A DNA stretch of 64,000 nt, from positions 5,782,379 through 5,846,378 of the forward strand of contig CM060064.1 in the NCBI GenBank assembly GCA_030533445.1. Reading direction: 5' to 3'. The notes under the pieces were generated by a model. It did not search any database, had not been told where the DNA came from, and saw nothing but the letters and a program-made list of their open reading frames with translations. Numbering within the stretch: the stretch's first letter is position 1; each line of letters starts with the position of its first letter. Origin of the DNA: Cyprinodon diabolis (Eukaryota > Chordata > Actinopteri > Cyprinodontiformes > Cyprinodontidae). A program made the position numbers and the translations under genes. This document shows positions 31,811 through 43,268 of this stretch, piece by piece.

Positions 31811-34771
31811 CAAGCATCCATGAATGTTTTGTAGCAGCGATCCAGAATGTTATCCTATCTGATCGGGCATTTAATAAACCGTCTATATTTATGAAGTTCT
31901 TCAGTGAGGTTTCCTTTGTTAAACTCACCAAGGCCAGTACAGACGATCCTCCCTACTAGCAGCTGTCACCATCTACAATGATTTAGACGTATCCCAGCTT
32001 TAACACACTTGATTCCGTTGACTGCATGTCGCAAAAGTTTCTTAATCAGTGTACTCAAAACACCTCATCCCTTCTCCTGTTAATTATGATTTACTTACTT
32101 TTAAAAGTATTTGCTGTGACAGAGCGCCTGCTTGACAAGGCTGAAAGGGGATCTTCTCTTACTGATCCCTCAGAAGCTGTTTTCCAGATGTTTTGTTAAG
32201 AGACTTCCTTAGACCCCAAGTTATTTCAACAATTCCTTCGGTTTATCAGAAACTATCTATGTGAGAAACTGTTTATTTTATCTTTGAAAATCTCTCCCAC
32301 AGCTTCTTAAATAGGGGAAAACCTGTGTGACTAAAACAGGGAGGAATATTTGCAAGACTGTGCCTGTTCTCCCTGGAAAATTTAAAATAAAATGCTGAAT
32401 GAGAAATATCAGATCTCAAATTTGTGTTAAATATGACTAATGCTGTGTTTACACCAAAGGCTTAATGCCGAAATTTGCTCTGTTATCTGCTCTGTTTTGT
32501 AGCTCAAAGCTAGAGAGCAGCATGACTTTATTTACTTTGATGGGTTTTTAAGCGACAATGTGCACCTTAAAACACCATCTCTGCAGTCAGTTCATCAGGA
32601 TTAAAAAACTCCTGGATCAGCTTTTTTGATTGGTTGACACTCCTGCGTCCAAGTTCAATTTTCTGAACTCCAGCGCTGAACGCCGGAGTTGAGAAAAGGT
32701 CCGGGTGCTCCAGTGTGGGAGCGCGACAGTCAGAAAGCTTATACGTCAGAACACCTGGATGCACCTTTCCTGATGCTCAGACGCGCCGCTGGATCTTTCA
32801 ACGTTGTCCACCATCGACTTTGCATGTGAATCAGAACCTTTGATGCCCAAAACATCCCAAAACAGGAAAAGGTAAATTTGCCCTTTGAAAAGAACTTTGA
32901 TTTATTTTAGTTTAAAAGACATTTATCATTATTATGTCATTATCACAACCATTTCTGTTATTTTATAGGGGAAACAACAGCAACTAAAAACGAATCATAC
33001 ACATTGTTTTCAATGCATGTTTTGTTTATACCTGCATATTAAACCAGGAACACATGCATCTTGTATATAATTATTGATTCTATCAGCCACTCACCCATAT
33101 GGTGTGCTGCAGAATGGCTGACATCAACCTGCAGGGCTGTAATTGTTTGGGGTGGGAGCATGGCAGGGAAGCAACCTTGCAAGCTATTAAAGCTGCAAAA
33201 GGCAATGTCACTTCAGAAAAGGATAGGAAAGCAGAGGCTTATGAATGAAGACAGCTTTCCTACTTGACTCTCCTTATATTTGAAATTCTCCCCTAGAGGG
33301 CAGAACTTTGTTTTTTAATTGGATTCTTTACCATAGGTTTTCTTAGGTATTAATGTAATACAAAGTCAAATAATTGAAAGACAATGTGACAGTTGGTTCA
33401 TTATTATAAAAAGATTACCTAAGGGGCTGTGGAAGAACGAGTAAAGCTTTGTACACTAGGTAAAAGCACGGTTTGGTACTGAAATGTTTAAGTTAAAAGG
33501 ACTGGCCTGAAATTTTGGAATGATCTGATCTAAGGAATTAATTTACATTACACTCTGATGAACTGGGGACCTGTTGAGAAGCAAAGCGATGTGAAGGTTG
33601 GTAAACTTAGCAAGGCGTAATTTTGGTGCAATTTGATCGCGTCTGCACCTGCAAATAATTTCAAAATTCACAGGAGTTAAAATGTTGGCAGAGCTCAGCA
33701 GAGCTTTTTTAAGCAAAATGGAAGATAGAGAAAATACGGTTTAAAAATAATAAAATGGGGTATTCTCTTTAGAGGTCTGTGGGTGGCTTTAAAAAGCCCT
33801 GGAAAGACTGCTACTTTGTCCTACCTCCAGCACAAACAATGGTCAGTTGCTGCTACCTTCTCTACCCTGCTCCTCTGATCCTCACTGTCCTCCTTCCATC
33901 TCCTGCAGTTGGCCTCTGGATGCCAGCCATGGCATCTGCTCACTTTGTCTCTCACTGATGTACCTGACCAAAGTACATGATGAAAACCAGATAAATAGTC
34001 TCCCTAATGATAAACGTCACGCTGCTGAGGCCTTGGAATGGGAAGGCTTGGAACGTCAATTCTTAGATCGAGAACAAAAACGGAATGAGCAAATAATAAA
34101 GACAGGCAAAATGGTCGATGAGGTAATGGGGAAATATTGGTCAAATCCGTCATTGCTTTGGATCATAGTGACCGCTCCCACAACCCCAAGAAATAGGCAT
34201 GAAATCCCAACAGAAGCATCTCACCTCCAACTGGACCCCCCATCTTTAAGGGTTCTGCCCTATGTTTTGATTTATTTTTAGTTTCTTTGTAGTTTAATGT
34301 CTTTGTAGTTGTTTCTAACTGTGGTGAGTTCTTGAGTTACTCTCTGCTGCTCCCCAGTGCTCGGTTCCTTTCCCTTTGGCTCCCCTCTAGTTAGTTCTAT
34401 TCACACTTGCTCCATCCTTTGTTCAGTTTTACATATATACACCACCTCTGCAGTTCCTCATTAATGGTTTCTTGATGTTTTGTTGCTTTGTTGTCTGTTT
34501 GCCCCCCTTGAGAGTTTTTCCTCTAGTTTCTATTCTTTTGGTTTTCAGTATATTATGTTTTTGGACATTGCTTCAGTTGCCTGTGGGAACCTGATTAAAT
34601 CTAGAAAATTCACCTTTGTCTCCTCATCTCTGCCATCACTCCACAAACCTCCTCCTCAACCCCTCTCTTCAGCCAAACACTACCTGAATGCCATGAATTT
34701 CACCCACTGTTGGCTCCTCCACATCCAATGATAGATAGCAGTTGGCAATCAGAACCTTCAGCTGAAACATT
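31811..34771. other. No gene seen; one possible DNA-transposon derivative
   Basis: 32440-32870 (gtttacaccaaaggctt ... gattggttgac ... gacgcgccgctgg) has the style of a teleost miniature element but its ends were not found. The plus-strand frame 33847-34281 contains a charged segment (NDKRHAAEALEWEGLERQF) that is not recognised and has no splice or family support. The rest is AT-rich and featureless to me. Confidence 0.4.
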
Positions 34772-34776
34772 ATATC

Positions 34777-35441
34777 TGTCGGGATCTGGAGATTCTCCAC
34801 CTTCTCCAGCAGAGTGCGCTGTGGATCCTCCTGGGCTGGAGCCCTCCAGCACAGCTGACGTTCATCAGCTCATCAGGAGACCGGCCTTTATAAGCAGCTG
34901 CCAGACCTTCCTTCTACGCCGCAGTGTTAGCCAAGTTTGGTTAGCGAACCTGAGCCTTTGAATTAACTAATCTTTGTCTTCCTAGAGAAACCTTATTCTA
35001 ATTTGCCTCTGTCTTCTCGCTCCTAGGAAACCAATCTCTCGAGAGAAGCTCTGGATGAGCTTAACCAGAAACCTGCCTGCCTGCCCTAGAGAGCCAAACC
35101 TGAAGTTCCCACTCTGAAATCCACTTGCTGCTCTTAGGGAAAGAGCTGATCACTCCAACCAAGGTCTTTCACTGGAAGTCAGAAGCTAGACGCTGCTGCT
35201 GCTTTAGCACTCTGCTGAACCAACAGTCTCTGGACCCAACCGGTTCCCTCTTTCAGAACTAAGCCTGGACCTCTTCAAGGTATCCACTGAAACATCTGAA
35301 AACTCATTTAATTCATCTGCAACCAAGCTAACCAAACTATCTCATGTCATTGTGTGAGACCTTTAATAAACTCTGTTAAATCTTTTACCAAGTCTCCAGT
35401 GGTGTTCTCCATGTGGGTTTATCCCTAAACCGATCATGACA
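34777..35441 (+). repeat. 5' LTR of chromovirus A
   Basis: 665 bp, starting TGTCGGG (3' copy TGTTGGG) and ending ATGACA. It contains TATA (34887-34894), a presumed transcription start at 34918 and AATAAA (35365-35370). Compared with the 3' LTR it lacks about 51 bp near 35340. The ATG of gag is in its last six bases. Confidence 0.95.
34887..34928 (+). promoter_or_regulatory. LTR promoter: TATA box and presumed transcript start
   Basis: tttataag at 34887-34894 lies about 29 bp upstream of gccgcagtgtt (34918-34928). The distance is what is expected from TATA to start. Those 11 bases are the exact complement of the 11 bases 35443-35453 just inside the element, so the RNA 5' end could fold onto the priming site. 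The start position is inferred from this pairing, not measured. Confidence 0.7.
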
Positions 35442-36506
35442 GAACACTGCGGCCAAACACAAAGCCCAGCAGATCACCTCCGGAGGAGGCTTGAGGAGCA
35501 GGAAACCCAAATCCTAGGACAAGCGCACACCCTCCGTGAGTTAAACCGTCAGCTTGAATATCAGAACCAAGTTTTGCAGAATTATGCTGGCTACATGGCA
35601 AATGCTAACACTACGCCTGCAGCCCGTCCGGTTCCGGAACCACTTCCGCCACTCAGGTCACCGTTTTTGACGTCATTTCCTGAATTACGTCCGAGTCCTC
35701 CTGAAAGATTTTCAGGTAATCAAAGGGAGTGTAAAGGATTTTTGTTTCAGTGTCGTTTATTTTTTGAACACTCACCTGGTACTTTTCCCAATGATAGAAA
35801 GAAGATTTCTTTTGTTCTCTCTCAACTCACTGGACGAGCTCTTGAATGGGTGGAGGCAAGGTTCTCTTCTGAGTCCAGTTTTTCATGTACTTTTTCTGAA
35901 TTCATCTCTGAGTTCTCTCAGGTTTTCAACCATGACTCTGATAAAACCATTGATTCCCGAGCCCTGCTAAATTTGAAACAGGGAAATTCAACAGTAGCTG
36001 AGTTTTCCATTGACTTCCGGGTTAAAGCTGCAGCCTCAGGTTGAAACGAGTGCGCACTTAAGAGTGCTTACTTTAAGGCCCTGAATGATAACATTAAAGA
36101 TGAACTCGCCACATTAGACGAACCAGCTAGTTTGGAGGATTTAATACGTCTGACTATCAGGTTGGATAACAGACTTCGGACTAGAAATCTCTCAAGGCAG
36201 AAAGACCGAAAAATTTTTGTTTCAACCCCTGCATTTGATAATGCTTCTGTTCTTTCTGGTTCCCTAGAACCCAGTTCCAAGCCGAGGTCAAAGGATCTGA
36301 CTCGCCCAGCTCCTGTCAAAATCTCTCATTTTTCTTCCTCTGAAGGAGCTGAGGGCAAACCCATGCAAATTGGACACACCAGGCTATCTCCTGAAGAAAG
36401 GCAACGAAGATTCAAAGCAAAACTGTGCCTGTACTGTGGTGAGACGGGACATTTTATTGCTTCTTGCCCGGCTAAATCAAAAGCCTGGGCCCTTCAGAGG
36501 ATGTGA
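35436..36506 (+). pseudogene. Gag of chromovirus A, one nonsense mutation
   Basis: The start ATG is at 35436 inside the LTR end. The N-terminus MTEHCGQTQSPADHLRRRLE leads into a glutamine-rich, probably coiled-coil stretch (ALRELNRQ-like, residues about 20-50). A capsid-like region follows (FLFQCRLFFEHSPGTF, LTGRALEWVEARF), as in sushi-type Gag. TGA at 36042-36044 breaks the frame where the related copy at 59553 has TGG. The same frame continues to the CCHC knuckle CLYCGETGHFIASC (about 36426-36467) and ends with TGA at 36504-36506. Gag would form the particle and bind RNA; here a full protein would need stop read-through. Confidence 0.85.
35443..35453 (+). promoter_or_regulatory. Self-priming primer-binding site
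   Basis: aacactgcggc lies one base after the 5' LTR and is fully complementary to gccgcagtgtt in the LTR (34918-34928). No tRNA-like TGG start is present. Self-priming by the first 11 bases of the RNA is the known mechanism of the Tf1/sushi group. Confidence 0.75.
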
Positions 36507-36579
36507 GGAGTCTGACGGGCCACCTAAGATCTGAAAAAAACTCCTCATTTGTTGTTACCAGCTACTCCTTTTTTTTGCT

Positions 36580-38413
36580 AACCAGAATCTCACCCTGTCA
36601 GCATTCATCGACTCTGGTTGTGAAAGAAACCTGATTGATGCTGAACTGGTCCAGCAGTTAAGGATTGAGACTGTTCCATTAATTAAACCCCTCAGAGTTT
36701 CTGCCATCGATGGAAAAAAGCTACATCAAGTTACTCATCAAACACAACCTTTGGAACTGTTGATCTCTGGAAACCATCGGAAGATGCTAACATTTTTTCT
36801 TTTTCCTTCAGCTTGTTCTCCCCTGGTGCTAGGATTCGAATGGTTGGAACGTCATAACCCCCACATCAACTGGGCTGAACGCCACATTGAATCCTGGTCA
36901 ACTTCCTGTCACGAATCCTGTCTTCGTTCTGCGGTTCCAACTATTCAGTCCCCTAGAGTTAGGGGGGAGATGGACTCTCCTGACCTTACTTCTGTTCCCC
37001 CTGAGTATCATGATCTGGCTCCAGTTTTCAGTAAGGTCAGTGCGACTTCTCTTCCACCTCACAGACCATATGACTGCGCCATAGATCTATTACCTGGGGC
37101 CCCTTCCCAGCAGCAGGCTGTATAATATTTCCAAACCAGAACGAGAAACTATGGAAAAATACATTAACGAATCCCTGGCTGCTGGAATAATTCGTCCATC
37201 TTCATCCCCTCTCGGTGCTGGTTTTTTCTTTGTGGGAAAAAAGGATGGGTCCCTGCGCCCCTGTATAGATTACAGAGGTTTAAATCAGATCACTGTTAAA
37301 AATAAATATCCCCTACCATTACTGGCTTCTGCTTTAGAACCTGTTCAAGGTGCTACAGTGTTTACCAAACTCGATCTAAGAAACGCCTACCACCTCCTCA
37401 GAATAAGAGAAGGGATGAATGGAAAACGGGTTTTAAGACCTCCTTAGGGCAATTCGAGTATCTGGTCATGCCTTTTGGCCTCACTAACGCTCCTGCCTGT
37501 TTCCAAGCTCCTGTTAATGACGTCCTCAGAGACTTTTTGAACATTTTTGTTTTTGTTTACATCGATGATATTTTGATTTACTCCAAGAACCTCTCTGACC
37601 ACAAAAAACATGTTCGTTTAGTCCTTCAGAGACTGCTGGAGAATGAACTTTTTGTGAAAGCCGAAAAATGTGAATTTCATCAAAAATCTGTCACTTTCCT
37701 AGGGTTTGTGCTCGAGGGCGGGCAGGTGAAGCCATCAGAAGACAAGATAAAGGCAGTTCTGGAGTGGCCTACACCTGAAAACCGCAAGAAACTTCAGAGA
37801 TTTCTTGGTTTTGCAAACTTTTACAGAAGATTCATTAAAAATTATAGTCAGACAGCTCTACCTCTCACAGCGCTTACTTCTGTTAAGAGAACTTTTCAAT
37901 GGACTCCTGAAGCCGAAGAGGCCTTTATTAAATTAAAGAAACTCTTTTCCAGTGCCCCCATTTTGGTCCAGCCAGATCCAAATGAAGCAGTTCATCCTTG
38001 AGGTTGATGCATCTGATTCCGGTGTTGGAGCTGTGTTATCTCAGCAGTCAGATTCAGATCAGAAAACTCATCCTTGTGCTTTCTATTCACGCAGACTCTC
38101 TCCAGCCGAGCAAAATTATGATGTTGGACACCGAGAACTTCTGGCCATTAAGCTCGCCCTGGAGGAATGGAGACACTGGCTCGAGGGGGCTGAGCATCCA
38201 GTACTGGTTTGGACAGACCACAAGAACCTGGCCTATATTCCGTCTGCAAAAAGATTCAACCCACGGCATTCTAGGTGGTCTTTATTTTTTGCACGATTCA
38301 ATCTCATCATTTCATACAGACCTAGCTCCAAGAACGTCAAGCCTGACTCTCTCTCTCGTTTGTATTCGTCCGATCAACCCGAGAACCTGTTCTTCCCGCC
38401 TCATGTACTGTAG
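36580..38413 (+). pseudogene. Pol of chromovirus A: protease, RT and RNase H, frameshifted
   Basis: The protease active site is FIDSGCERNLID (about 36604-36639). A 2-base loss near 37110 and a 1-base loss near 37408 shift the RT frame. RT motifs are [48 protein letters not shown] and the catalytic [10 protein letters not shown] (about 37558-37587). A further extra base near 37985 separates RT from RNase H, whose motifs are [32 protein letters not shown] and WTDHKNLAY. RNase H ends with TAG at 38411-38413, where the frame again has to change to reach integrase. Pol lies in a different frame from gag. Enzymatically dead as it stands. Confidence 0.9.
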
Positions 38414-38439
38414 GAGCCGTTTCCTGGGAGATCACTGAT

Positions 38440-39813
38440 TTGATCAACTCTGCCCTGGCCTCAGAACCTGACCCAGGTAATGGTCCTCCTAATAAAATGT
38501 ATGTCCCATCTTCCGTCAGATCCCGCCTCATCCAGTGGATGCACGCAGCAAAATTTTCGGCCCATCCTGGAATGAGCAGAACCATCGCCCTCATAAGCAG
38601 GCGATTTTGGTGGCCGTCCTTACATAAAGACGTTAAGGAGTACGTGCTGGCTTGTCCCATCTGCGCCCGAAACAAGACCTCTCACCAACCAACTTCTGGC
38701 CTGTTACATCCTCTACCGGTTCCTACCCGTCCCTGGACACATATTGCTGTTGATTTTGTCACCGGTCTTCCAATTTCTCGAGGTATGACTACGATTCTAA
38801 CCATAGTTGATCGATTCTCCAAGGCCTGTCATTTGGTTCCCCTCAGAAAGCTCCCTACTGCATTCCAGACAGCTCAGCTTCTGGTGAAGCACGTTTTTCG
38901 CCTCCATGGTATCCCTCAGGAAATCCTCTCAGATCGTGGTCCCCAGTTCATCTCGCAGGTCTGGAAAGCTTTCTGTTCGGCTCTGAACTGTAAATCCTCT
39001 CTAACTTCTGGTTACCATCCTCAATCGAACGGGCAGACGGAGAGGATGAACCAGCAACTCGAGTCCACTCTCCGCTGCCTGACCTCTAACAATCCTTCTG
39101 ACTGGAGTCTGTTCTTAACCTGGATTGAATATGCGCACAACTGCCTCAGATCTGCCTCCACTGGTTTGTCCCCTTTCCAAGTGTCTTTAGGGTATCAGCC
39201 TCCACTCTTTCCAGCAGACGAGAGAGAAATAACAGTAAGATCTGTCCATCATCACATCCGTCGTTCCCAACGCATCTGGAAGGAGACCATTGCCACCCTC
39301 ACCCGTTCCTCAGTCTCGACCAAGAGGTTTGCTGACTCGAAGAGACGTCCGGCTCCAAACTACACCCCTGGCCAAGAGGTTTGGCTGTCAACCCGGGACA
39401 TACCTCTGAAAGGTATGTCCAGTAAACTTTCCCCGAGGTTCATCGGTCCTTACAGGGTGGATCAGATCATCAATCCCTCTGCTGTCCGCCTGCACCTGCC
39501 ACCTTCTCTATGTATCCACCCTACATTCCATGTCTCCCAGTTAAAACCTGTCATTACCAGTCCTTTGGGCCCACCATCCGACTCCCCTCCACCCGCCCTG
39601 GACATCGACGGTCATCCGGCATACACAGTTCGCCGTATCGTGGACTCCCGTCGGCGAGGTCGCGGATGGCAGTACCTCGTCGACTGGGAGGGCTACGGTC
39701 CGGAGGACCGCTCCTGGGTTCCTGGCTCATACATCCTCGATCCGTCCCGGATCGAGGAGTATGAGAGTTCCCTCCCGTCCACTTCCTCGGGACCGCCAAG
39801 AGGCGGTCGTTGA
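38440..39813 (+). CDS. Integrase with chromodomain of chromovirus A, open frame
   Basis: This 457-codon frame begins inside the connection region; it is the 3' part of pol, so the ATG is only the first available one. The zinc-binding part shows [14 protein letters not shown] and CPICARN. The catalytic core has [21 protein letters not shown] and [10 protein letters not shown], with 35 residues between the second D and E (DD35E). FIGPYRV is the GPY/F module. The C-terminal [20 protein letters not shown] and [13 protein letters not shown] make a chromodomain with conserved aromatic residues, which directs insertion to particular chromatin in chromoviruses. The stop is 12 bp before the 3' LTR. 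No break is seen in this part. Confidence 0.9.
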   Translation: MINSALASEPDPGNGPPNKMYVPSSVRSRLIQWMHAAKFSAHPGMSRTIALISRRFWWPSLHKDVKEYVLACPICARNKTSHQPTSGLLHPLPVPTRPWTHIAVDFVTGLPISRGMTTILTIVDRFSKACHLVPLRKLPTAFQTAQLLVKHVFRLHGIPQEILSDRGPQFISQVWKAFCSALNCKSSLTSGYHPQSNGQTERMNQQLESTLRCLTSNNPSDWSLFLTWIEYAHNCLRSASTGLSPFQVSLGYQPPLFPADEREITVRSVHHHIRRSQRIWKETIATLTRSSVSTKRFADSKRRPAPNYTPGQEVWLSTRDIPLKGMSSKLSPRFIGPYRVDQIINPSAVRLHLPPSLCIHPTFHVSQLKPVITSPLGPPSDSPPPALDIDGHPAYTVRRIVDSRRRGRGWQYLVDWEGYGPEDRSWVPGSYILDPSRIEEYESSLPSTSSGPPRGGR

Positions 39814-39824
39814 GAGGGGGGTAC

Positions 39825-40543
39825 TGTTGGGATCTGGAGATTCTCCACCTTCTCCAGCAGCAGAGTGCGCTGTGGATCCTCCTGGGCTGGAGCCCTCCAG
39901 CACAGCTGACGTTCATCAGCTCATCAGGAGACCGGCCTTTATAAGCAGCTGCCAGACCTTCCTTCTACGCCGCAGTGTTAGCCAAGTTTGGTTAGCAAAC
40001 CTGAGCCTTTGAATTTACTAATCTTTGTCTTCCTAGAGAAACCTTATTCTAATCTGCCCCTGTCTTCTCGCTCCTAGGAAACCAATCTCTCGAGAGAAGC
40101 TCTGGATGAGCTTAACCAGAAACCTGCCTGCCTGCCCTAGAGAGCCAAACCTGAAGTTCCCACTCTGAAACCCACTTGCTGCTCTTAGGGAAAGAGCTGA
40201 TCACTCCAACCAAGGTCTTTCACTGGAAGTCAGAAGCTAGATGCTGCTGCTGCTTTAGCACTCTGCTGAACCAACAGTCTCTGGACCCAACCGGTTCCCT
40301 CTCTCAGAACTAAGCCTGGACCTCTTCAAGGTATCCACTGAAACATCTGAAAACTCATTTAATTCATCTGCAACCAAGCTAACCAAACTATCCGTCTCTG
40401 CAGACGCCTGAGAATCCTGCCCGGACCAGAACCTGAGTCCAGTTCATGTCATTGTGTGAAACCTTTAATAAACTCTGTTAAATCTTTTACCAAGTCTCCA
40501 GTGGTGTTCTGCATGTGGGTTTATCCCTAAACCGATCATGACA
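39825..40543 (+). repeat. 3' LTR of chromovirus A
   Basis: 719 bp, TGTTGGG to ATGACA. It carries the 51 bp (around 40392-40443, gtctctgcagacgcctgaga...) absent from the 5' LTR, and one more agc unit near its start. A gggggg run just before it (39816-39821) is a purine tract suitable for plus-strand priming. Confidence 0.95.
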
Positions 40544-40548
40544 ATATT

Positions 40549-42054
40549 TCAGTTTTAATATGTGGAAGAAAGAACAGAACTCAAAGGACAAACATAAACC
40601 ATGCAACTTAAAACCTAATGGTCATAGGTATTTAGATGTGAACATGATTTGTTGCACCTTTTAGAAAAGATGGTGGAAATCTGTCTCCACAGACAGCATA
40701 GGCTAAATGTTGGATAAATATTTGGATTTACTTATCTACTCTTTTTTCTTGTCACTCTTTCCTAGAGGACAGCAGAGCTGTTTAGGCAACACAAAATTAG
40801 AAAGCCGTGGCAACCAACCTTGACTCATCCACTCCCACCCCTTCCTTTCTTGCATCCCAGAGACACGGTTCTAGGTTTCCATTAATAACACTATCTATTT
40901 ATTCATCTTATTAATCTAAGGAAGTAATAACAGTGTGGGGAGGCATTCCTGACTTTTAAACTTGATCTTGTGCTTTAAATATGAATAAATATGTAAAAAT
41001 AAATGAAACCATTACTGTCCCAGTTTCCTAAATTTAATGTCCCCAGATGGGATTTCAGAAACTGGTCACTTTAATGTACGCCTGCCACCTGCTTCTTCAT
41101 GAGATGCTGAAACCTCATGAAACTGGGTAGGCAAGAATAAGCTTTGCTCCAGCCTAGTCCTGTTTTGGTAAATTGTGGGTTTGTTTATTGTTGTTAATTT
41201 ATTGTTGCTATGGTTATTTTTGTTGTTATGTCTTTTCTTTTTTTCTTCCTCTGTTGTTTCCTGTGTTTGAGGTGGACAATTTGCCAAAATAAAGTGATCA
41301 ATTGATTGATTGATTGAACCTCAAATACCTTCTTTACTTCGGAAGAAACCTGTGAGATGTTGATATCTAAACAAAAATGCATAATGGCTACAGCAGTTAT
41401 TTTGTTTTTGCTGCAGATGTGGCAGAAAAGACGTCATGCTGTTACAGATTTCTTAATTGGAGAAGCTTGCACATTGCTAGCTTTATTTGCCAACATTACA
41501 GCTATTTAGTCTTTGGGAGTGCTTTTGTGGTATTTTTTCCCCAGAAAATTTAATTTCTACTTTATTGATTTAATTTTCATAAATGAACTAATGGATCAGT
41601 TATTTAAGAGTTGTGATACTAGTCACTTTCTTGCATTGTGTAATGTTAAAGTAGGTTCTAGTGCTCTGTGTGTCTTAAGAGCAAGCGTCATCTCCATGAC
41701 TGCATTATAGCAAAGCCCTGCACATAAGTTTCCAATTTCTTAAATGTGTTTCCTAACACAGTCTTATGAATGCCTAACTTACTTGCAGATTAAACAAATG
41801 GCTCGTGGATTCTGTGTTTAATCAGATAGTGCACTGCTGCAGCACTTTCTTAGTTTTCAAACTTTTATGGATGTCTTTGGCTGACCCTTTTACAAGCTCA
41901 TATAATTTCAAACCCATCTTCCTCCTCTGAAAGTATACACATAAAACACTGGGGCTGATCCATTGTATGAATGAACTATAAAAAATATTAAATCCATAAC
42001 TGAACTCCTGAACTATCAATTTTTGACCAATCTATTTTAGGTTAACTGAATCCT
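40549..42054. other. No gene; LINE-like (attg)n tail at 41280-41320
   Basis: 41160-41320 ends in aataaagtgatcaattgattgattgattg, a typical L2-type LINE 3' tail on the plus strand. Otherwise AT-rich with no gene recognised. Confidence 0.45.
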
Positions 42055-42848
42055 TTAAAGGGGTCATAGAATGCAAAACCGAGCTTCCATTTTCATAGAA
42101 GAATAACAATAGTTTAGTGGGTGAAATGGGCGTACAAAGAAGTTCAAACCTCATCGCAAATCTCACAATTCTAAACTTCCAATATAAAACGGGCGAATTC
42201 AAATGAAGCACCAAATTGAATCAATTTGGGGATGTTGCCTTCTTTGGTTCTGGCCTGTACTTTTATCACGCAGGTTCCCGTACCTGCTGTTGATAGCAGG
42301 TACGGGAACCTCGACGGTCGGGGACAGAGGGACCAAACCCTACACGGTGACGGTATGCTTCCCCCCACCTGCCTCACTGTGGACGGGGCTGGGGACGCTG
42401 GTCGGTGGCCAGCCCTGGAGCTCACGGTTTGGTTCTGCTGCCCTGTAGTCGACCTTAATCCTGGACCATTTTGAAATTCCCCCCGGACATTTTTTTAGGT
42501 ATGAAATGTAGGACATGTCTAGTTAAAAAAGGACATCTGGTCACCCTAGCCATATCAACAATTTGATGTTTCAGTGAGTGAGTGCTTGTTGCTATGATGC
42601 GTCTTTGCTCAGCAGCTTTGCTTGTTGTAAACCAACCAATCAGCGCACAGCTCATCTAAATATTCAAGAGCATACCATAAAAGGAAGAAAACCTGTCATT
42701 TCATTCTGGAGCTTTTAACCGGGCCTGCATTAGGGCTCATAGAACAGCAAATATATCATTTTCAACCTTACAAATGTCACACACCCTATTCAGAGACCTT
42801 AAGGACCAGCACCAAATACCCTATCGAATCATTCTATGACCCCTTTAA
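42055..42848. mobile_element. TTAA-flanked DNA element, 786 bp
   Basis: The termini AGGGGTCATAGAATG (42059-42073) and its reverse complement (42830-42844) are exact and are flanked on both sides by TTAA (42055-42058, 42845-42848), the target duplication of piggyBac and Kolobok-type elements. No transposase is encoded. A GC-rich insert near 42260-42480 and a segment reading ggacatctggtcaccctag look like further nested pieces. Confidence 0.75.
42272..42311. repeat. Perfect 17-bp stem, 6-nt loop hairpin
   Basis: aggttcccgtacctgct (42272-42288) is followed by gttgat and then its exact reverse complement (42295-42311). It lies in a GC-rich island within the TTAA element. It could be a small nested inverted-repeat element or a structured RNA. 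There is no T-run immediately after it. Confidence 0.9.
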
Positions 42849-43268
42849 CACATTTATGTGATATAAATATGTTTTGATAGGTTTACATGCATTTCATTGT
42901 GCATTAGATTTTCTCTTCACTGTTTTAGTTAATTTTATTTGTTATTTTGTCTTTTTGGCCAAATGTGTCATTAATGCGTCCAAGTGCTGTCAAATAATAC
43001 ATTACCTCTTCTATCTCTGTTTCCAGACTGAAGCTGAAACTCCTTGCTGATGTACCCACATTCCATTTGGGTATTTTAATTGCTAAAAATTGAAAACACA
43101 TTAATTGAATGTTCACTATTACTTTATTAAAGAACACATGTAAACATAAAACCACCCAATGTCGTTGAAGTGCAAACTTTGTGTCCTTAACTTTGAAAAA
43201 AAAAAATAAAGATGGTTGAAAAGTATTGGTTTGTTTCCTCAGTCAGTCATTTGCTGTGTCCCTATGAT
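42849..43268. other. No gene seen
   Basis: AT-rich spacer with no recognised element. Confidence 0.45.

Larger units (their letters stand above)
34772..40548 (+). mobile_element. Gypsy chromovirus A, full-length with two LTRs (Tf1/sushi type)
   Basis: The 5' LTR is 34777-35441 and the 3' LTR 39825-40543, giving a 5767-bp element. Flanking 5-bp words atatc (34772-34776) and atatt (40544-40548) look like a target duplication with one change. The LTRs differ by about ten substitutions by eye, plus a 51-bp and a 3-bp length difference, so the insertion is not recent. The order is gag, protease, RT, RNase H, integrase, chromodomain. Gag and pol are broken, but integrase plus chromodomain is open. 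Confidence 0.95.

Noticed and set aside
33847..34281. 144-codon frame with a charged segment
   Set aside because: Composition is odd but no family is recognised, the N-terminal part is low complexity, and nothing around it supports a gene.
39554..39916. Minus-strand frame across the chromodomain and 3' LTR
   Set aside because: Shadow of the integrase-chromodomain coding sequence.
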